Shown: in pieces, positions 7,870 to 16,761 of the stretch
How the letters are laid out: each line of letters starts with the position of its first letter
How positions within the stretch are numbered: the stretch's first letter is position 1
Source of the DNA: Amycolatopsis bartoniae
Lineage (GTDB): Bacteria > Actinomycetota > Actinomycetes > Mycobacteriales > Pseudonocardiaceae
NCBI RefSeq assembly: GCF_014191255.1
Contig: NZ_JACHWH010000001.1
Coordinates: 2,356,001-2,420,000, forward strand
DNA: 64,000 nt
Reading direction: 5' to 3'
Position numbers and translations under genes: made by a program
Notes under the pieces: generated by a model
The model's input: only the letters and a program-made list of their open reading frames with translations
The model's database searches: none
What the model was told of the DNA's origin: nothing

Positions 7870-8634
7870 TCAGTCCCCCGAGCGCAGGTAGTCGAGCTGG
7901 GCTCGGACGCTGTGCTCGGCCGGGGCCCACAGCTCCTGGTCGATGTCGGCGTAGACGTGCTCCACCACCTGGCGCGGGGTGGCGTCCTCGCCGAGCACGC
8001 TCAGTGCACGACGCACCTGGTCGAGCCGTTGCTCGCGGTGGTCGAGGTACTCCTGCGCGGTCGCCTTGAGGTCGGGCAGCTCCGGACCGTGCCCCGGCAA
8101 ACCCCGTTGTCCGGCGGGCAGCTCGACCAGCCGGCGTAGCGAACGCAGGTACGAACCGAGGTCGGCGAGCACCGTCGTGCCGCGGCCGAGGATCGTGTCA
8201 CCCGTCAGCACGTGGCCTTCCAGCCGCAGACACACCGAGTCCGCCGTGTGGCCGGGCGTGTGCAGGACCTCCAGCTCCAGACCCGCCGCCGAGACGACCT
8301 CCCCGTCGGTCAGCGCGCCCGCGTCGCGGCACAGCTCCTGGTCGAACGCCCGCACCGGCGCACCCGTCCGCTCGGCGAGCCACGGCGCGCCTTCGCTGTG
8401 GTCGGTGTGGTGGTGGGTCAGCAGGATCAGCGCGACCGGGCCCAGCTCCGCGAGCTTCGGCAGGTGGTCGAGGTCGTGGTAACCAGGGTCGACGAGCACG
8501 CTCTCGGCGGCGCCGGGCGCCCGCAGCACCCACGTGTTGGTGCCTTCGAGCGTCATCATGGACGGGTTGTTCTCCAGCAACACCGACGCCACCGGGGACA
8601 CCTGCCGGAGCTCGCCGTATGCGGGGTGCGTCAT
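7870..8634 (-). CDS. Metallo-beta-lactamase-fold hydrolase
   Basis: 254 aa. The zinc site HHHTDH (HxHxDH) is followed by HTPGHTADS, LTGDTIL and GLPGHGPEL, the ordered metal ligands of the fold. The N-terminus (NPSMMTLEGTNTWVL) and C-terminal helical tail resemble the LACTB2/RNase-like group, and the positional equivalent is Rv3677c. The ATG overlaps the stop of the upstream Nudix gene (ATGA). The substrate is unknown; members include nucleases, thioesterases and glyoxalase II-like enzymes. Cytosolic, as no signal is seen. It is the last gene of the 7870-11849 operon. Confidence 0.9.
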   Translation of the reverse strand: MTHPAYGELRQVSPVASVLLENNPSMMTLEGTNTWVLRAPGAAESVLVDPGYHDLDHLPKLAELGPVALILLTHHHTDHSEGAPWLAERTGAPVRAFDQELCRDAGALTDGEVVSAAGLELEVLHTPGHTADSVCLRLEGHVLTGDTILGRGTTVLADLGSYLRSLRRLVELPAGQRGLPGHGPELPDLKATAQEYLDHREQRLDQVRRALSVLGEDATPRQVVEHVYADIDQELWAPAEHSVRAQLDYLRSGD

Positions 8635-9434
8635 TCGTCGCCCACCACCACGCGGACCCGGTCCCCGTCCCGGACGAGCTTGGGGATGATCGCCTCGATC
8701 GTGCGTTCCGCGGCCAGCGCTTCGGCGGTGCTGCCGAACTCCGACAGCTCCTGCAGCGTGTACCAGGTGGGCGGCATCAACATGCTGCGGCCGGCCTCCG
8801 CGTCCGCGAGCGCGTCCTGCGGCCGCTGCCAGCCCGAAGACTCCGCCTCGGTGGTCTCGCCGTCGGCGTGCTGCCCCTCGGGCAGGGCGGCGACGAAGAA
8901 CCGCGTGTCGTAGCGGCGCGTCTCCTGAGGAGGGGTGATCCAGTGGGCCCACGGCCGCAACAGGTCCGCCCGCAACGTCAGCCCGGCCTCGGCGAGGAAC
9001 CCGGCCAGCGACAGCTCGCGCGACTCCAGCGCCCGCCGCTGCGACCGATAGCGGGCCGCGTCCGCGACCACGCCGTCCTCGGTACCCGCCAGCAGCACGC
9101 CCGACTCCTCGAACGTCTCCCGTACGGCTGCGCACACCAGCGCCCGCCCCACGGGTTCCGTCGCGCCGAACCAGCCCGCCCAGTCACTCGCGGGCGGACC
9201 CGCCCAGCGCACGGAAGCGTCGGCGTCGCGCTTGTCGACCCCGCCGCCGGGGAACACCGTCATCCCCGCCGCGAACGCCATCGCGGCGACGCGCCGTTGG
9301 AGGAAGACCTCCAGCCCGTCCGCGGTGTCCCGCAGCAGGATCACGGTGGCCGCGTCGCGCGGCACCGGCGGGTTCTCCAGCGGGGTGTCGGAGAACCGCA
9401 CCCCGGCGGGCAGCTCGAAGTTCAGTTGAGGCAC
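8631..9434 (-). CDS. Nudix hydrolase, NUDT19-like
   Basis: 267 aa. The Nudix fold is recognisable from FPGGGVDKRDAD and, after an insertion of ~30 residues, AAVRETFEESGVLL (REUXEEXGU). The split box with a long insertion, and the later RYDTRFFVAALPEGQ region, resemble the NUDT19/RP2p group, some of which act on CoA esters. A C-terminal helical region follows (TWYTLQELSEFGS). It ends in ATGA with the metallo-beta-lactamase gene. The gene is absent from the mycobacterial layout but coupled here, so the two enzymes may act on related substrates; that is inference. Confidence 0.87.
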   Translation of the reverse strand: MPQLNFELPAGVRFSDTPLENPPVPRDAATVILLRDTADGLEVFLQRRVAAMAFAAGMTVFPGGGVDKRDADASVRWAGPPASDWAGWFGATEPVGRALVCAAVRETFEESGVLLAGTEDGVVADAARYRSQRRALESRELSLAGFLAEAGLTLRADLLRPWAHWITPPQETRRYDTRFFVAALPEGQHADGETTEAESSGWQRPQDALADAEAGRSMLMPPTWYTLQELSEFGSTAEALAAERTIEAIIPKLVRDGDRVRVVVGDE

Positions 9435-9455
9435 AACAAGTAACTTACGCGGGAG

Positions 9456-10577
9456 TCAGGCTCCGGAGAACCCGTCCACCCAGCGCGGGTTGTCCTCACC
9501 GGACCCGTTGGTCCGGACCTTCGACGCCTCCGCGCGCTCCCGCTCGGCCAGCTCCGCGTGCAGCTCACGCAGCAGCTGGCGGTCGCGTTCGGACAGCTGC
9601 GGGTCGTTGAGGTCCAGCTCCGGGATCTCCACGACCTCGCCCGGCCCGATCACCGCGGACGCGATGGCCTTGCCCTTCTCCGGGTCCTCGGCGAGCGCGG
9701 CCCGCAGCTGGGCCACCTCCGCCGAGCTGAGGTCCGTGGTGGCCTCAGCCCGGGTTTCCGGCGGCTCTTCGCGCGGCCCGAACTTGTGCCCGGGGCCCTT
9801 CGACGCCTCGGGGGCGGGGGCAGGTGCAGGGGCCGGAACAGGCTCCTCGTCCTTGGCGTCGGCCGCGACGTGCCGGCCCGCCTTCTCCTTGGCGTTCGGC
9901 TTCGGGGCCGACGGACGGTTCTGCGGCGCGGAGCCGTTCGAGTTCCCCGCGAGCCACACCGCCATCGCGCTGTTGAGGGCCTGGTCGTGGTAGCGGGTCC
10001 GCTCGGCACCGGGGCCGGTGACCTCGACGACCGCACGGATCCCGGCGCGGCGCAGCGCCGCGTCGATCCGGTACGCGGCCGCGGGCGGGTTGCCCTCCGG
10101 GCCGATCTCGACGAGCACGACCCGCTGCGGCAGCGGACCGGGCACGCTGCCGGCCGGGGTGTTGCGCCACACCGCGTGCACCGAGCGCAGGTCCGGCAGC
10201 ACCTGGAGGGTGCGGTCCAGCGCGTCGGCGACCCCGTGCTCGGGCTGGTTGTCCCCGGTGAAGTGGTGCAGCACGCCGTTGTCGGCTTCCGCGTCGTTCA
10301 CCGTGAGGTGCTCGGCGAGCGTGGCGTCGGAGCGGCTCAGCTCCAGCACCAGGCCCAGCTCGTGCTGCTCGGACTCGCGCACCGGCAGCTTCCCGGCGAT
10401 CAACGCGCCGGTGGTCAGCTCGGCGGCCTCGTCGAGGCGGGCCCGGGCCGTCAGCTCGCGCGCTTCGGACAGTGCGCTGTCGTCCAGCCGTCCGGCCAGC
10501 GCGAGCAACAGGTTGTGCAGCCGGAGCGGGACCGCGAACCCGTCGGTTCCCAGCCCGGCGTCACTGTGGGACTCCAC
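9456..10577 (-). CDS. Conserved actinobacterial hypothetical protein with Pro/Ala-rich middle
   Basis: 373 aa, not recognised as a named family. An N-terminal ~210-residue region is predicted mixed alpha/beta (RLHNLLLALAGRL... LDRTLQVLPDLRSVHAVWRN). It is followed by a low-complexity segment (~225-290) rich in Pro, Ala and charged residues (PVPAPAPAPAPE), and then an acidic helical tail (LNDPQLSERDRQLLRELHAEL). There are no transmembrane helices or signal. It follows the 206-aa unknown by 38 bp on the same strand and lies 21 bp before the Nudix gene, so it belongs to the operon. The layout resembles an adaptor or scaffold, but that is only an impression. Confidence 0.8.
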   Translation of the reverse strand: MESHSDAGLGTDGFAVPLRLHNLLLALAGRLDDSALSEARELTARARLDEAAELTTGALIAGKLPVRESEQHELGLVLELSRSDATLAEHLTVNDAEADNGVLHHFTGDNQPEHGVADALDRTLQVLPDLRSVHAVWRNTPAGSVPGPLPQRVVLVEIGPEGNPPAAAYRIDAALRRAGIRAVVEVTGPGAERTRYHDQALNSAMAVWLAGNSNGSAPQNRPSAPKPNAKEKAGRHVAADAKDEEPVPAPAPAPAPEASKGPGHKFGPREEPPETRAEATTDLSSAEVAQLRAALAEDPEKGKAIASAVIGPGEVVEIPELDLNDPQLSERDRQLLRELHAELAERERAEASKVRTNGSGEDNPRWVDGFSGA

Positions 10578-10616
10578 GATTCTCCTCCCAGCAGCCCGAT
10601 CGGGGTGACCGGGCCG

Positions 10617-11237
10617 TTACGCGGCGGCGAGGCGGTGCCCGGTGTCCACTGCGCCGGTGCAGACGAGTTCCGAGCTCGCCAGCGCGGCGCGGTGGTACGC
10701 GGGGAGGTCGAACCTCGGCGGCATCACCTCGACGCTGGGCTCCTCGTCGCCCAGCACCCGAAGGACCCGCTGCAGCTCACCGGTCAGCCTCGGCAGGCCG
10801 GCCAGTGCCGTGACCAGCAGCACGCGCTTCAGCTCGTCGCCTTCGCCGTGCCGCCAGCTCTGCCGCACCTCGCCCACGTCCGGCCGGCCACGCAACGTTG
10901 CGTGCACCAACGCGGACACTGAGTCCACGGAGTTCACCCGATCGGGCGCACTCCCCGTGAATGTGTACCGGTTCTCCGGAGCTTCGTCCACCCCAAGAGT
11001 GGAACTCACCTGGTGCCAGTCGGCCCCGTGCGGCACCAGCCCCGCGACCAGCAGGCGATACTCCGGTTGGTCGAGGTCGATATTGTGCTTTAGCAAAGTC
11101 CTCGGCAGGGTCCGCGCGAGCGTGGTCATCGCGCCCTCGCCCAGCCAGTCCCGGTAGCGCCACAGCAGCTGGTCCGGCATCCGGCCGGCCAGGCGCAGCA
11201 GCAGCTCGTGACAAGCGGCTTCGATGTCCGGATCCAT
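10617..11237 (-). CDS. Conserved hypothetical protein
   Basis: 206 aa; no known domain. The N-terminus (IEAACHELLLRLAGRMPDQL) is helical and begins with a run similar in character to the start of the 373-aa neighbour (both contain RLAGR). Single Cys residues near the N- and C-termini are seen; there is no membrane segment. It starts one base beyond the RidA stop, so translation is likely coupled with RidA, and precedes the 373-aa unknown by 38 bp. Constant company with that gene suggests a two-protein unit. Function unknown. Confidence 0.8.
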   Translation of the reverse strand: MDPDIEAACHELLLRLAGRMPDQLLWRYRDWLGEGAMTTLARTLPRTLLKHNIDLDQPEYRLLVAGLVPHGADWHQVSSTLGVDEAPENRYTFTGSAPDRVNSVDSVSALVHATLRGRPDVGEVRQSWRHGEGDELKRVLLVTALAGLPRLTGELQRVLRVLGDEEPSVEVMPPRFDLPAYHRAALASSELVCTGAVDTGHRLAAA

Positions 11238-11238
11238 G

Positions 11239-11691
11239 TCAGACCTCCACGATCAGTTCGACCTCGACCGGCGAGCCCAGCGGCAGCTCGGCCACCCCCA
11301 CCGCCGACCGCGCGTGCGCGCCCGCTACCCCGAAGATCTCGCCGAGCACCTCGGACGCCCCGTTGATCACCGCGGGCTGGCCGGTGAACCCCTCGGCGGA
11401 CGCCACGAACCCGACGACCTTGACCACCCGGACGACCGAGTCGATGCCCACGAGGGCGTCCACGGCGGCCAGCGCGTTGAGCACGCACGTGCGCGCGTGG
11501 CGCTTGGCCTCCTCCGGGCTCACGTCACCGCCGACCTTGCCGGTGACGGCGAGCGTGCCGTCGACGAACGGCAGCTGGCCCGAGGTGAAGACCTGGGCCC
11601 CGCTGCGGACGGCGGGCACGTACGCCGCGACCGGGGCGGCGACCGAGGGCAGCTCGATGCCCAGCTCGGTCAGCCGCTGCGACCAGCTCAC
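11239..11691 (-). CDS. RidA/YjgF-family protein
   Basis: 150 aa. Family features are FTSGQLPFVDG near the N-terminus, NALAAVDALVGID in the middle, and HARSAVGVAELPLGSPVEVELI at the end; the last includes the Arg that binds the substrate carboxylate in deaminating members. RidA proteins hydrolyse reactive enamine/imine intermediates such as 2-aminoacrylate; some sub-families lack this activity. The GTG start overlaps the DUF4177 stop. Equivalent in place to Rv3678c. Trimeric cytosolic enzyme by family knowledge. Confidence 0.9.
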   Translation of the reverse strand: MSWSQRLTELGIELPSVAAPVAAYVPAVRSGAQVFTSGQLPFVDGTLAVTGKVGGDVSPEEAKRHARTCVLNALAAVDALVGIDSVVRVVKVVGFVASAEGFTGQPAVINGASEVLGEIFGVAGAHARSAVGVAELPLGSPVEVELIVEV

Positions 11692-11849
11692 GCCTTCGCC
11701 CGCTTGAGGTAGGCGACGTGCTGCTCACCGCTCGGGTTCGGCAGCACCGTCACCAGCTCCCAGCCGTCCTCGCCCCACTGGTCGAGGATCTGCTTGGTGG
11801 CGTGGATCAGCAGGGGAACCGTGGCGTACTCCCACTTGGTGGCGCTCAT
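11688..11849 (-). CDS. Small DUF4177-like protein
   Basis: 53 aa from the ATG at 11847-11849: starts MSATKWEYATVPLL and ends in AYLKRAKA. The pattern KWEYATV...ILDQWGEDGWELVTVLP matches small DUF4177 proteins, and a protein of this size sits here in mycobacteria (Rv3678A). Its stop overlaps the RidA start (GTGA). It is the first gene of the minus-strand operon and lies divergent from the ArsA-type genes across 108 bp that must hold both promoters. Role unknown. Confidence 0.82.
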   Translation of the reverse strand: MSATKWEYATVPLLIHATKQILDQWGEDGWELVTVLPNPSGEQHVAYLKRAKA

Positions 11850-11957
11850 GGTGGGGAGACTAACCACCGGATCAAGCCCGGTCCGATCCGCCTGACGTGT
11901 CTCACAGTGCGTCACCGATGCCCCACGCGCCCGCGCGAGGTGAATTACGCTGCTGGA

Positions 11958-12962
11958 GTGAGCACTCCCCTGCCCGGCTGGACCGACGAGCTCGCCCGTG
12001 CCCGGCTGCACTTCGTGAGCGGCAAGGGCGGCACCGGAAAGACCACCCTCGCCGCGGCGCTCGGGCTCGCGCTGGCCCGCAACGGGCGCCGGGTGCTGCT
12101 GATCGAGGTCGAGGGCAGGCAGGGCTTCGCCCAGCTCTTCGACACCGAGCCGCTGCCCTACGCCGAGCTGCGCATCGCGTCCGCGCCCGGCGGCGGGGAG
12201 CTGCGCGCGCTGCACATCGACGTCGAGGCCGCGCTGCTCGAGTACTTCGAGATGTTCTACAACCTGGGCTTCGCGGGCCGGACGCTGCGGCGGATGGGCG
12301 CGATCGAGTTCGCGACCACGCTCGCGCCGGGGCTGCGCGACGTCCTGCTCACCGGGAAGATCAAGGAGTGCGTCGGGCGGACGGAGTCCGACGGCAGGCA
12401 CACCTACGACGCGGTGGTGGTCGACGCGCCGCCCACCGGTCGCGTGGTCAAGTTCCTCGACGTCACGAAGGCGCTGACCGACCTCGCGCGCACCGGCCCG
12501 ATCCGCGGCCAGGCCGACGGCGTGGTGCGGCTCGTGCACTCGGGGCAGACCGCGGTGCACCTGGTCACGCTGCTGGAGGAGATGCCGGTGCGCGAGACCG
12601 TCGAGGCGGTCGCCGAGCTGGACGGCGCGGACCTGCGGCCGGGCGCGGTGTTCGTCAACCGGGTGCGCCCGCCGCGGCTGACGGCCCGGTCGCTGACCGC
12701 TGCCGCCGACGGCAGGGTCGACGCGGGGCGCGTACGCAGCGGGCTCGCCGAGGCCGGGCTGGAACTGCCGGAAGCCACCCTGGAGGCGCTGGTGGAGGAG
12801 ACCGTGGAACACGCGATCGGGATCGCCGCCGAGCAGCGGGCGCGCGAGCAGCTCGCCGAGGCCGACCTGCCGACGCTGGAGCTGCCCGACCTGCCCCACG
12901 GCGTCGACGTCGCGGCGCTGTACGACATCGCCGAAACCCTGGTCCAGCAGGGGGTGCGCTGA
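11958..12962 (+). CDS. ArsA/GET3-like anion-transporting ATPase, first of pair
   Basis: 334 aa from GTG 11958, the closest start to the fold. The deviant Walker A motif [10 protein letters not shown] (residues 21-30) has the signature Lys of the SIMIBI class. Switch regions DAPPTGR and FVNRV follow. It is closely similar to M. tuberculosis Rv3679 over its length, including LPPLPY-like, EVEGRQG and [16 protein letters not shown] blocks. The stop shares one base with the start of the second ATPase (TGATG), so the two are translationally coupled and probably form a hetero-complex. No arsenic genes are near, and the real cargo is unknown. Confidence 0.92.
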   Translation: MSTPLPGWTDELARARLHFVSGKGGTGKTTLAAALGLALARNGRRVLLIEVEGRQGFAQLFDTEPLPYAELRIASAPGGGELRALHIDVEAALLEYFEMFYNLGFAGRTLRRMGAIEFATTLAPGLRDVLLTGKIKECVGRTESDGRHTYDAVVVDAPPTGRVVKFLDVTKALTDLARTGPIRGQADGVVRLVHSGQTAVHLVTLLEEMPVRETVEAVAELDGADLRPGAVFVNRVRPPRLTARSLTAAADGRVDAGRVRSGLAEAGLELPEATLEALVEETVEHAIGIAAEQRAREQLAEADLPTLELPDLPHGVDVAALYDIAETLVQQGVR

Positions 12963-14071
12963 TGCTCGACGTGGACGAGCTGATCGACGACCAGGAGACC
13001 CGCGTGGTCGTGTGCTGCGGTTCCGGCGGGGTCGGCAAGACCACCACGGCCGCGGCGATCGCGTTGCGCGCGGCCGAACGCGGCCGCCAGACCGTCGTGC
13101 TCACCATCGACCCGGCACGCCGCCTCGCGCAGGCGCTCGGGCTGCGCGAGCTGGGCAACCATCCACGTCAGGTGCAGGTCGAGGGTTTCGACCCGAAGGG
13201 CGAGCTGTGGGCGATGATGCTCGACATGCGCCGCACCTTCGACGACATGGTGCGCGCCCACGCCGGGCCGGACCGGGCCGAGCAGCTGCTGGCGAACCCC
13301 TTCTACCAGACCATTTCCACGTCTTTCTCCGGCACGCAGGAGTACATGGCGATGGAGAAGCTGGGCCAGCTCGCGGCCACCGGCGACTGGGACCTGATCG
13401 TCGTGGACACCCCGCCGAGCCGGTCCGCGCTCGACTTCCTGGACGCGCCGACCCGGCTGTCCAGCGCGCTCGACGGCCGGATGATCCGCCTGCTCACCGC
13501 TCCGGCGAAGGCGGGCGGCTGGGGCCTGCGGAAGGTGGTCAGCGCGGGCTTCACGATGTTCGCGAAGGCCGTGTCGACGATCATCGGCGGGCAGCTGCTG
13601 GCCGACGCGTCGGCATTCATGCAGGCGTTCGACACGATGTTCGGCGGCTTCCGGGAACGCGCGCGCAAGACGTCGGAGCTGCTGCGGTCGCAGGGCACCG
13701 CGTTCCTCGTCGTGGCCGCGCCCGAACCGGACGCGCTGCGCGAGGCGAGCTACTTCGTCGAGCGGCTGTCCGCGGAGCACATGCCGCTGTCCGGGCTGGT
13801 CGCGAACCGCACCCACCCGGTGCTGGCCGACCTGTCGGCGACCGCCGCGATCTCGGCCGCCGAGCGGGTGGAGTCGAGCGCGCCGCTGGCCACCGCGGTG
13901 CTGCGGCTGCACGCCGACCGGGTGGCGCTGGCCGAACGCGAGGAGCGGCTGCTCGCCCGCTTCACCAGGGCGCACCCGGAGGTGCCGATCGTGCGCGTGC
14001 CCGCGCTGCCCAGCGACGTGCACGACGTGGCCGGCCTCCGCGACATCGGAGACCGGCTCGCCGCTAGCTGA
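12962..14071 (+). CDS. ArsA/GET3-like ATPase, second of pair
   Basis: 369 aa. The P-loop reads [11 protein letters not shown]: the signature Lys of deviant Walker A (present in the first ATPase) is replaced by Ser, while the main Lys is kept. [15 protein letters not shown] is the switch II region, and a hydrophobic Gly/Phe-rich insert ([22 protein letters not shown]) may form the client-binding helix seen in GET3. Matches Rv3680 in position and motif set. In mycobacteria this pair and the adjacent whiB4 and ponA2 are linked to redox and envelope stress. The 3' end overlaps the convergent whiB gene by 8 bp. Confidence 0.92.
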   Translation: MLDVDELIDDQETRVVVCCGSGGVGKTTTAAAIALRAAERGRQTVVLTIDPARRLAQALGLRELGNHPRQVQVEGFDPKGELWAMMLDMRRTFDDMVRAHAGPDRAEQLLANPFYQTISTSFSGTQEYMAMEKLGQLAATGDWDLIVVDTPPSRSALDFLDAPTRLSSALDGRMIRLLTAPAKAGGWGLRKVVSAGFTMFAKAVSTIIGGQLLADASAFMQAFDTMFGGFRERARKTSELLRSQGTAFLVVAAPEPDALREASYFVERLSAEHMPLSGLVANRTHPVLADLSATAAISAAERVESSAPLATAVLRLHADRVALAEREERLLARFTRAHPEVPIVRVPALPSDVHDVAGLRDIGDRLAAS

Positions 14072-14351
14072 CCTGCACGTACTCGCGTTTCGCCGACTCC
14101 AGCAGCTCGGTCCAGGACGTGACGTCGGGCCTGCGCCGCAGCAGCGCGCGCCGCTCGCGTTCGGTCATGCCGCCCCAGATGCCGAAGTCGATGCGGCTGT
14201 CCAGCGCCTCGGCCAGGCATTCCGTGCGCACGGGACAGCCCATGCACACCACCTTGGCCCGGTTCTGCTCGGCGCCCCGGACGAACAGCTCGTCCGGATC
14301 CGCGTCCCGGCACAGCGCGTCGGCTCGCCAACTCCGTTCGATCGATTCCAT
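14064..14351 (-). CDS. whiB4: WhiB4/WblA-family iron-sulfur transcription factor
   Basis: 95 aa. Four cysteines at 14, 36, 39 and 45 in the WhiB spacing (C-x21-C-x2-C-x5-C) bind a [4Fe-4S] cluster. The turn [12 protein letters not shown] and the following basic RRALLRRRP form the DNA-binding part. The start at ATG 14351 gives a compact protein; mycobacterial WhiB4 is longer at its N-terminus. Assignment to WhiB4/WblA rests on similarity and on the conserved place between the ArsA pair and ponA2. Family role: redox-sensing regulator of antioxidant and developmental genes. Confidence 0.92.
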   Translation of the reverse strand: MESIERSWRADALCRDADPDELFVRGAEQNRAKVVCMGCPVRTECLAEALDSRIDFGIWGGMTERERRALLRRRPDVTSWTELLESAKREYVQVS

Positions 14352-14434
14352 CTGCCCCCAGCTCCTCACCCTCGGCTCACGTAGGTCGAATTCCCCAGCG
14401 CCTCCCCGGCGCCTCATACGTGAGACGTTGACGG

Positions 14435-14464
14435 ACTGTAGGACCAATCGGTTCCACTCGCCAA
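14435..14464 (-). promoter_or_regulatory. Candidate whiB4 promoter
   Basis: On the minus strand TTGGCG (14464-14459) and TACAGT (14440-14435) are separated by 18 bp and match sigma-A-type elements. Predicted transcription start is near 14429, giving a leader of about 78 bases to the whiB4 ATG, long enough for further control. Confidence 0.45.
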
Positions 14465-14573
14465 GATCCTCCGGGAATTCGTTACCGGAACACGTCGCAC
14501 ACGGGGCGCACTCGTGGTATCGCACCCCCACGTGCCCGGCGCGGTTCGCCCGGTTCCTACTAGTCTGGGGCCC

Positions 14574-16727
14574 GTGCGGAAGACGGATGGTCTGTTCAAA
14601 CTGCTCGGTCTGTGCCTGCTCGCCGGGATCCTGGTCGCCGGGGTGCTGTTCCCGATCGTCGGCGCCGCGGGCGTCGCGTCGAACAAGGCCAGCGAGACGG
14701 TGGACAGCATGTCCGCCGAGCTGGCCAACGTGCCGCCACCGCTGGTCACCACCATCACCGACTCGGCGGGCAACCCGATCGCGACGCTGTACGACCAGTA
14801 CCGCATTCCGACGGCGTCGTCGCAGATCAACGACGCCATGAAGTGGGCGCTGGTCTCGGTCGAGGACAAGCGGTTCTACGAGCACCACGGCGTGGACTGG
14901 AAGGGCACGATCCGCGCCGCGCTGAGCAACAGCACCGGCGGGGACACGCAAGGTGCCTCGACGCTGACGCAGCAGTACGTCAAGAACTACCTCATCAACG
15001 TGATCTACCGCGACGACGAGGTCGGCCAGAAGAAGGCCCAGGAGCAGTCGGTCGCCCGCAAGCTCAAGGAAGCGCGGATCGCGATCCAGCTGGAGTCCAA
15101 GATGGACAAACAGCAGATTCTGACGAGCTACCTGAACGTGGTGGAGTTCTCGCGCAAGATCTACGGCGTCGGCGCGGCCGCGCAGGCGTACTTCGGTACG
15201 ACGGCGGAAAAGCTGAGCGTGCCGCAGGCCGCGCTGCTGGCCGGGATGGTGAACAACCCGCCGTTCTACGACCCGTGGAAGTACCCGGAACGCGCCACCG
15301 AGCGGCGCAACCTGGTGCTGGACCGCATGGTGGAGAACCAGAAGCTCGCGCCGGAGGACGCGGCGCGGTTCAAGACCGAGCCGCTGGGCGTGGTGCCCGA
15401 CGGCCCGGCGCGCCCGGCCTCGAACTGCACCGGTGCGGGTCCCGAGAACGGTTTCTTCTGCCAGTACGTGCAGGACTACCTGCTGACGAACGGCATGTCG
15501 AAGGACGACCTGTACACCGGCGGATACACCATCCGCACGACGATGGACCAGAACGCCAACCACCAGGCGAAGGTCTCGGCGGAAACGCAGGTCAGCAAGA
15601 CGCAGAAGAACGTCGCGAACACGCTTTCCCTGGTGCGCCCCGGAAAGAACCGGCACGAGGTGGTCGCGCTGGCCGCGAACCGCGACTACGGCACGGACGC
15701 GGACAAGGGGCAGACGACGTACGCGCTGCCGTCGGACGTGTCGAACGTGACCGGCGCGGGTTCGAGCTACAAGATCTTCACCGCGGCCAGCGCGCTGGAG
15801 CAGCACAAGACGGGGATCTACGCGACCATCCAGACCCCGCAGACGTACGCGTCGAAGGTGTTCACCGGCAGCCCGGCCCCTTGCCCGTTCGTCGCGCCGT
15901 ACACCCGTGGCTACTGCTTGAGCAACTACGGCGAGGCCAATTACGGGAGCTCGATGTCGTTGCAGCAGGCGCTCGCCACGTCGCCGAACACCGGCTTCGT
16001 CATCCTCGAGGAGCAGGTCGGGGTCGGCAAGATCATCGACATGGCCCGTCGGCTCGGGATGCGCAACACCATGGCCTCCAACGCCGCCAACGGCGGTCCC
16101 GTCGACCCGAAGAGCGACAATGCGGCGGCGCGGGTCGACCAGGCGAAGTACTACGGACCCACGGACAAGTCGGCCGGGTTCGGTTCCTTCACGCTCGGCA
16201 TCAGTCCCACCAGCGGCCTCGAACTGGCGAATGTGGCAGCGACGATCATGAGCGACGGGGTGTGGTGCCCGCCGACGCCGATCGCCGCTGTGACCGACCG
16301 GGAAGGAAAACCAGTGCAGGTCAAGGAAGCGGCATGCGAGCAAGCCGTACCTGAAGAGTTGGCCCACACCCTCGCCGTCGGCATGAGCAAGGACGACACA
16401 GACGGCACATCGCGCGGCGCGGCGCAGCAGGTTGGCTGGAACCGCCCGATGATGGGCAAGACGGGAACGACGCAGGAGAGCGGTTCGGCGACCTTCGTCG
16501 GAGCGGTGCCGCAGATGGCGGGCGCAGCGATGGTCTTCCGGCCAGATACTCCGTTCGGCGGCCTGCGCTACAGCGGCCCCGGCAAGGTCGCCGCCGTGCC
16601 GAGCTCACAGGGAAACATGTTCGGCGGCATGACCCCGGCGTACACGTGGTTCAACGCCATGACGCAGATCCTCGGCAACCAGCCTGCGCCACCGCTGCCG
16701 CCCTCGGATCCGGCGTACGAGCACTGA
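14574..16727 (+). CDS. ponA2: Class A penicillin-binding protein (PonA2-like)
   Basis: 717 aa from GTG 14574. A TANNNT element (TAGTCT, 14561-14566) lies just upstream, consistent with a leaderless mRNA. There is a signal anchor at residues ~8-30. The GT51 transglycosylase has Glu97 in VEDKRFYEHHG and GASTLTQQ (127-134). The transpeptidase has the three active-site motifs SSYK (SxxK), SPN (SxN) and KTGTT. It polymerises and crosslinks peptidoglycan outside the membrane. M. tuberculosis PonA2 ends in a PASTA domain; here the protein stops after the transpeptidase with a short Pro-rich tail, so PASTA is absent. Its position divergent from whiB4 is conserved. Confidence 0.93.
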   Translation: MRKTDGLFKLLGLCLLAGILVAGVLFPIVGAAGVASNKASETVDSMSAELANVPPPLVTTITDSAGNPIATLYDQYRIPTASSQINDAMKWALVSVEDKRFYEHHGVDWKGTIRAALSNSTGGDTQGASTLTQQYVKNYLINVIYRDDEVGQKKAQEQSVARKLKEARIAIQLESKMDKQQILTSYLNVVEFSRKIYGVGAAAQAYFGTTAEKLSVPQAALLAGMVNNPPFYDPWKYPERATERRNLVLDRMVENQKLAPEDAARFKTEPLGVVPDGPARPASNCTGAGPENGFFCQYVQDYLLTNGMSKDDLYTGGYTIRTTMDQNANHQAKVSAETQVSKTQKNVANTLSLVRPGKNRHEVVALAANRDYGTDADKGQTTYALPSDVSNVTGAGSSYKIFTAASALEQHKTGIYATIQTPQTYASKVFTGSPAPCPFVAPYTRGYCLSNYGEANYGSSMSLQQALATSPNTGFVILEEQVGVGKIIDMARRLGMRNTMASNAANGGPVDPKSDNAAARVDQAKYYGPTDKSAGFGSFTLGISPTSGLELANVAATIMSDGVWCPPTPIAAVTDREGKPVQVKEAACEQAVPEELAHTLAVGMSKDDTDGTSRGAAQQVGWNRPMMGKTGTTQESGSATFVGAVPQMAGAAMVFRPDTPFGGLRYSGPGKVAAVPSSQGNMFGGMTPAYTWFNAMTQILGNQPAPPLPPSDPAYEH

Positions 16728-16761
16728 GACGACGTGCCCGGGGATCAGTATCCTCGGGCAC

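Noticed and set aside
11897-14071. Plus-strand frame of 724 codons spanning both ArsA-type genes
   Set aside because: Its first half is an out-of-frame, Arg-rich shadow of the first ATPase; the second half is the second ATPase starting at 12962.
14064-16367. Long minus-strand open frame of ~770 codons opposite the class A PBP gene
   Set aside because: Only its last 95 codons (whiB4) are real; the rest is Arg/Val-rich shadow of the PBP gene.
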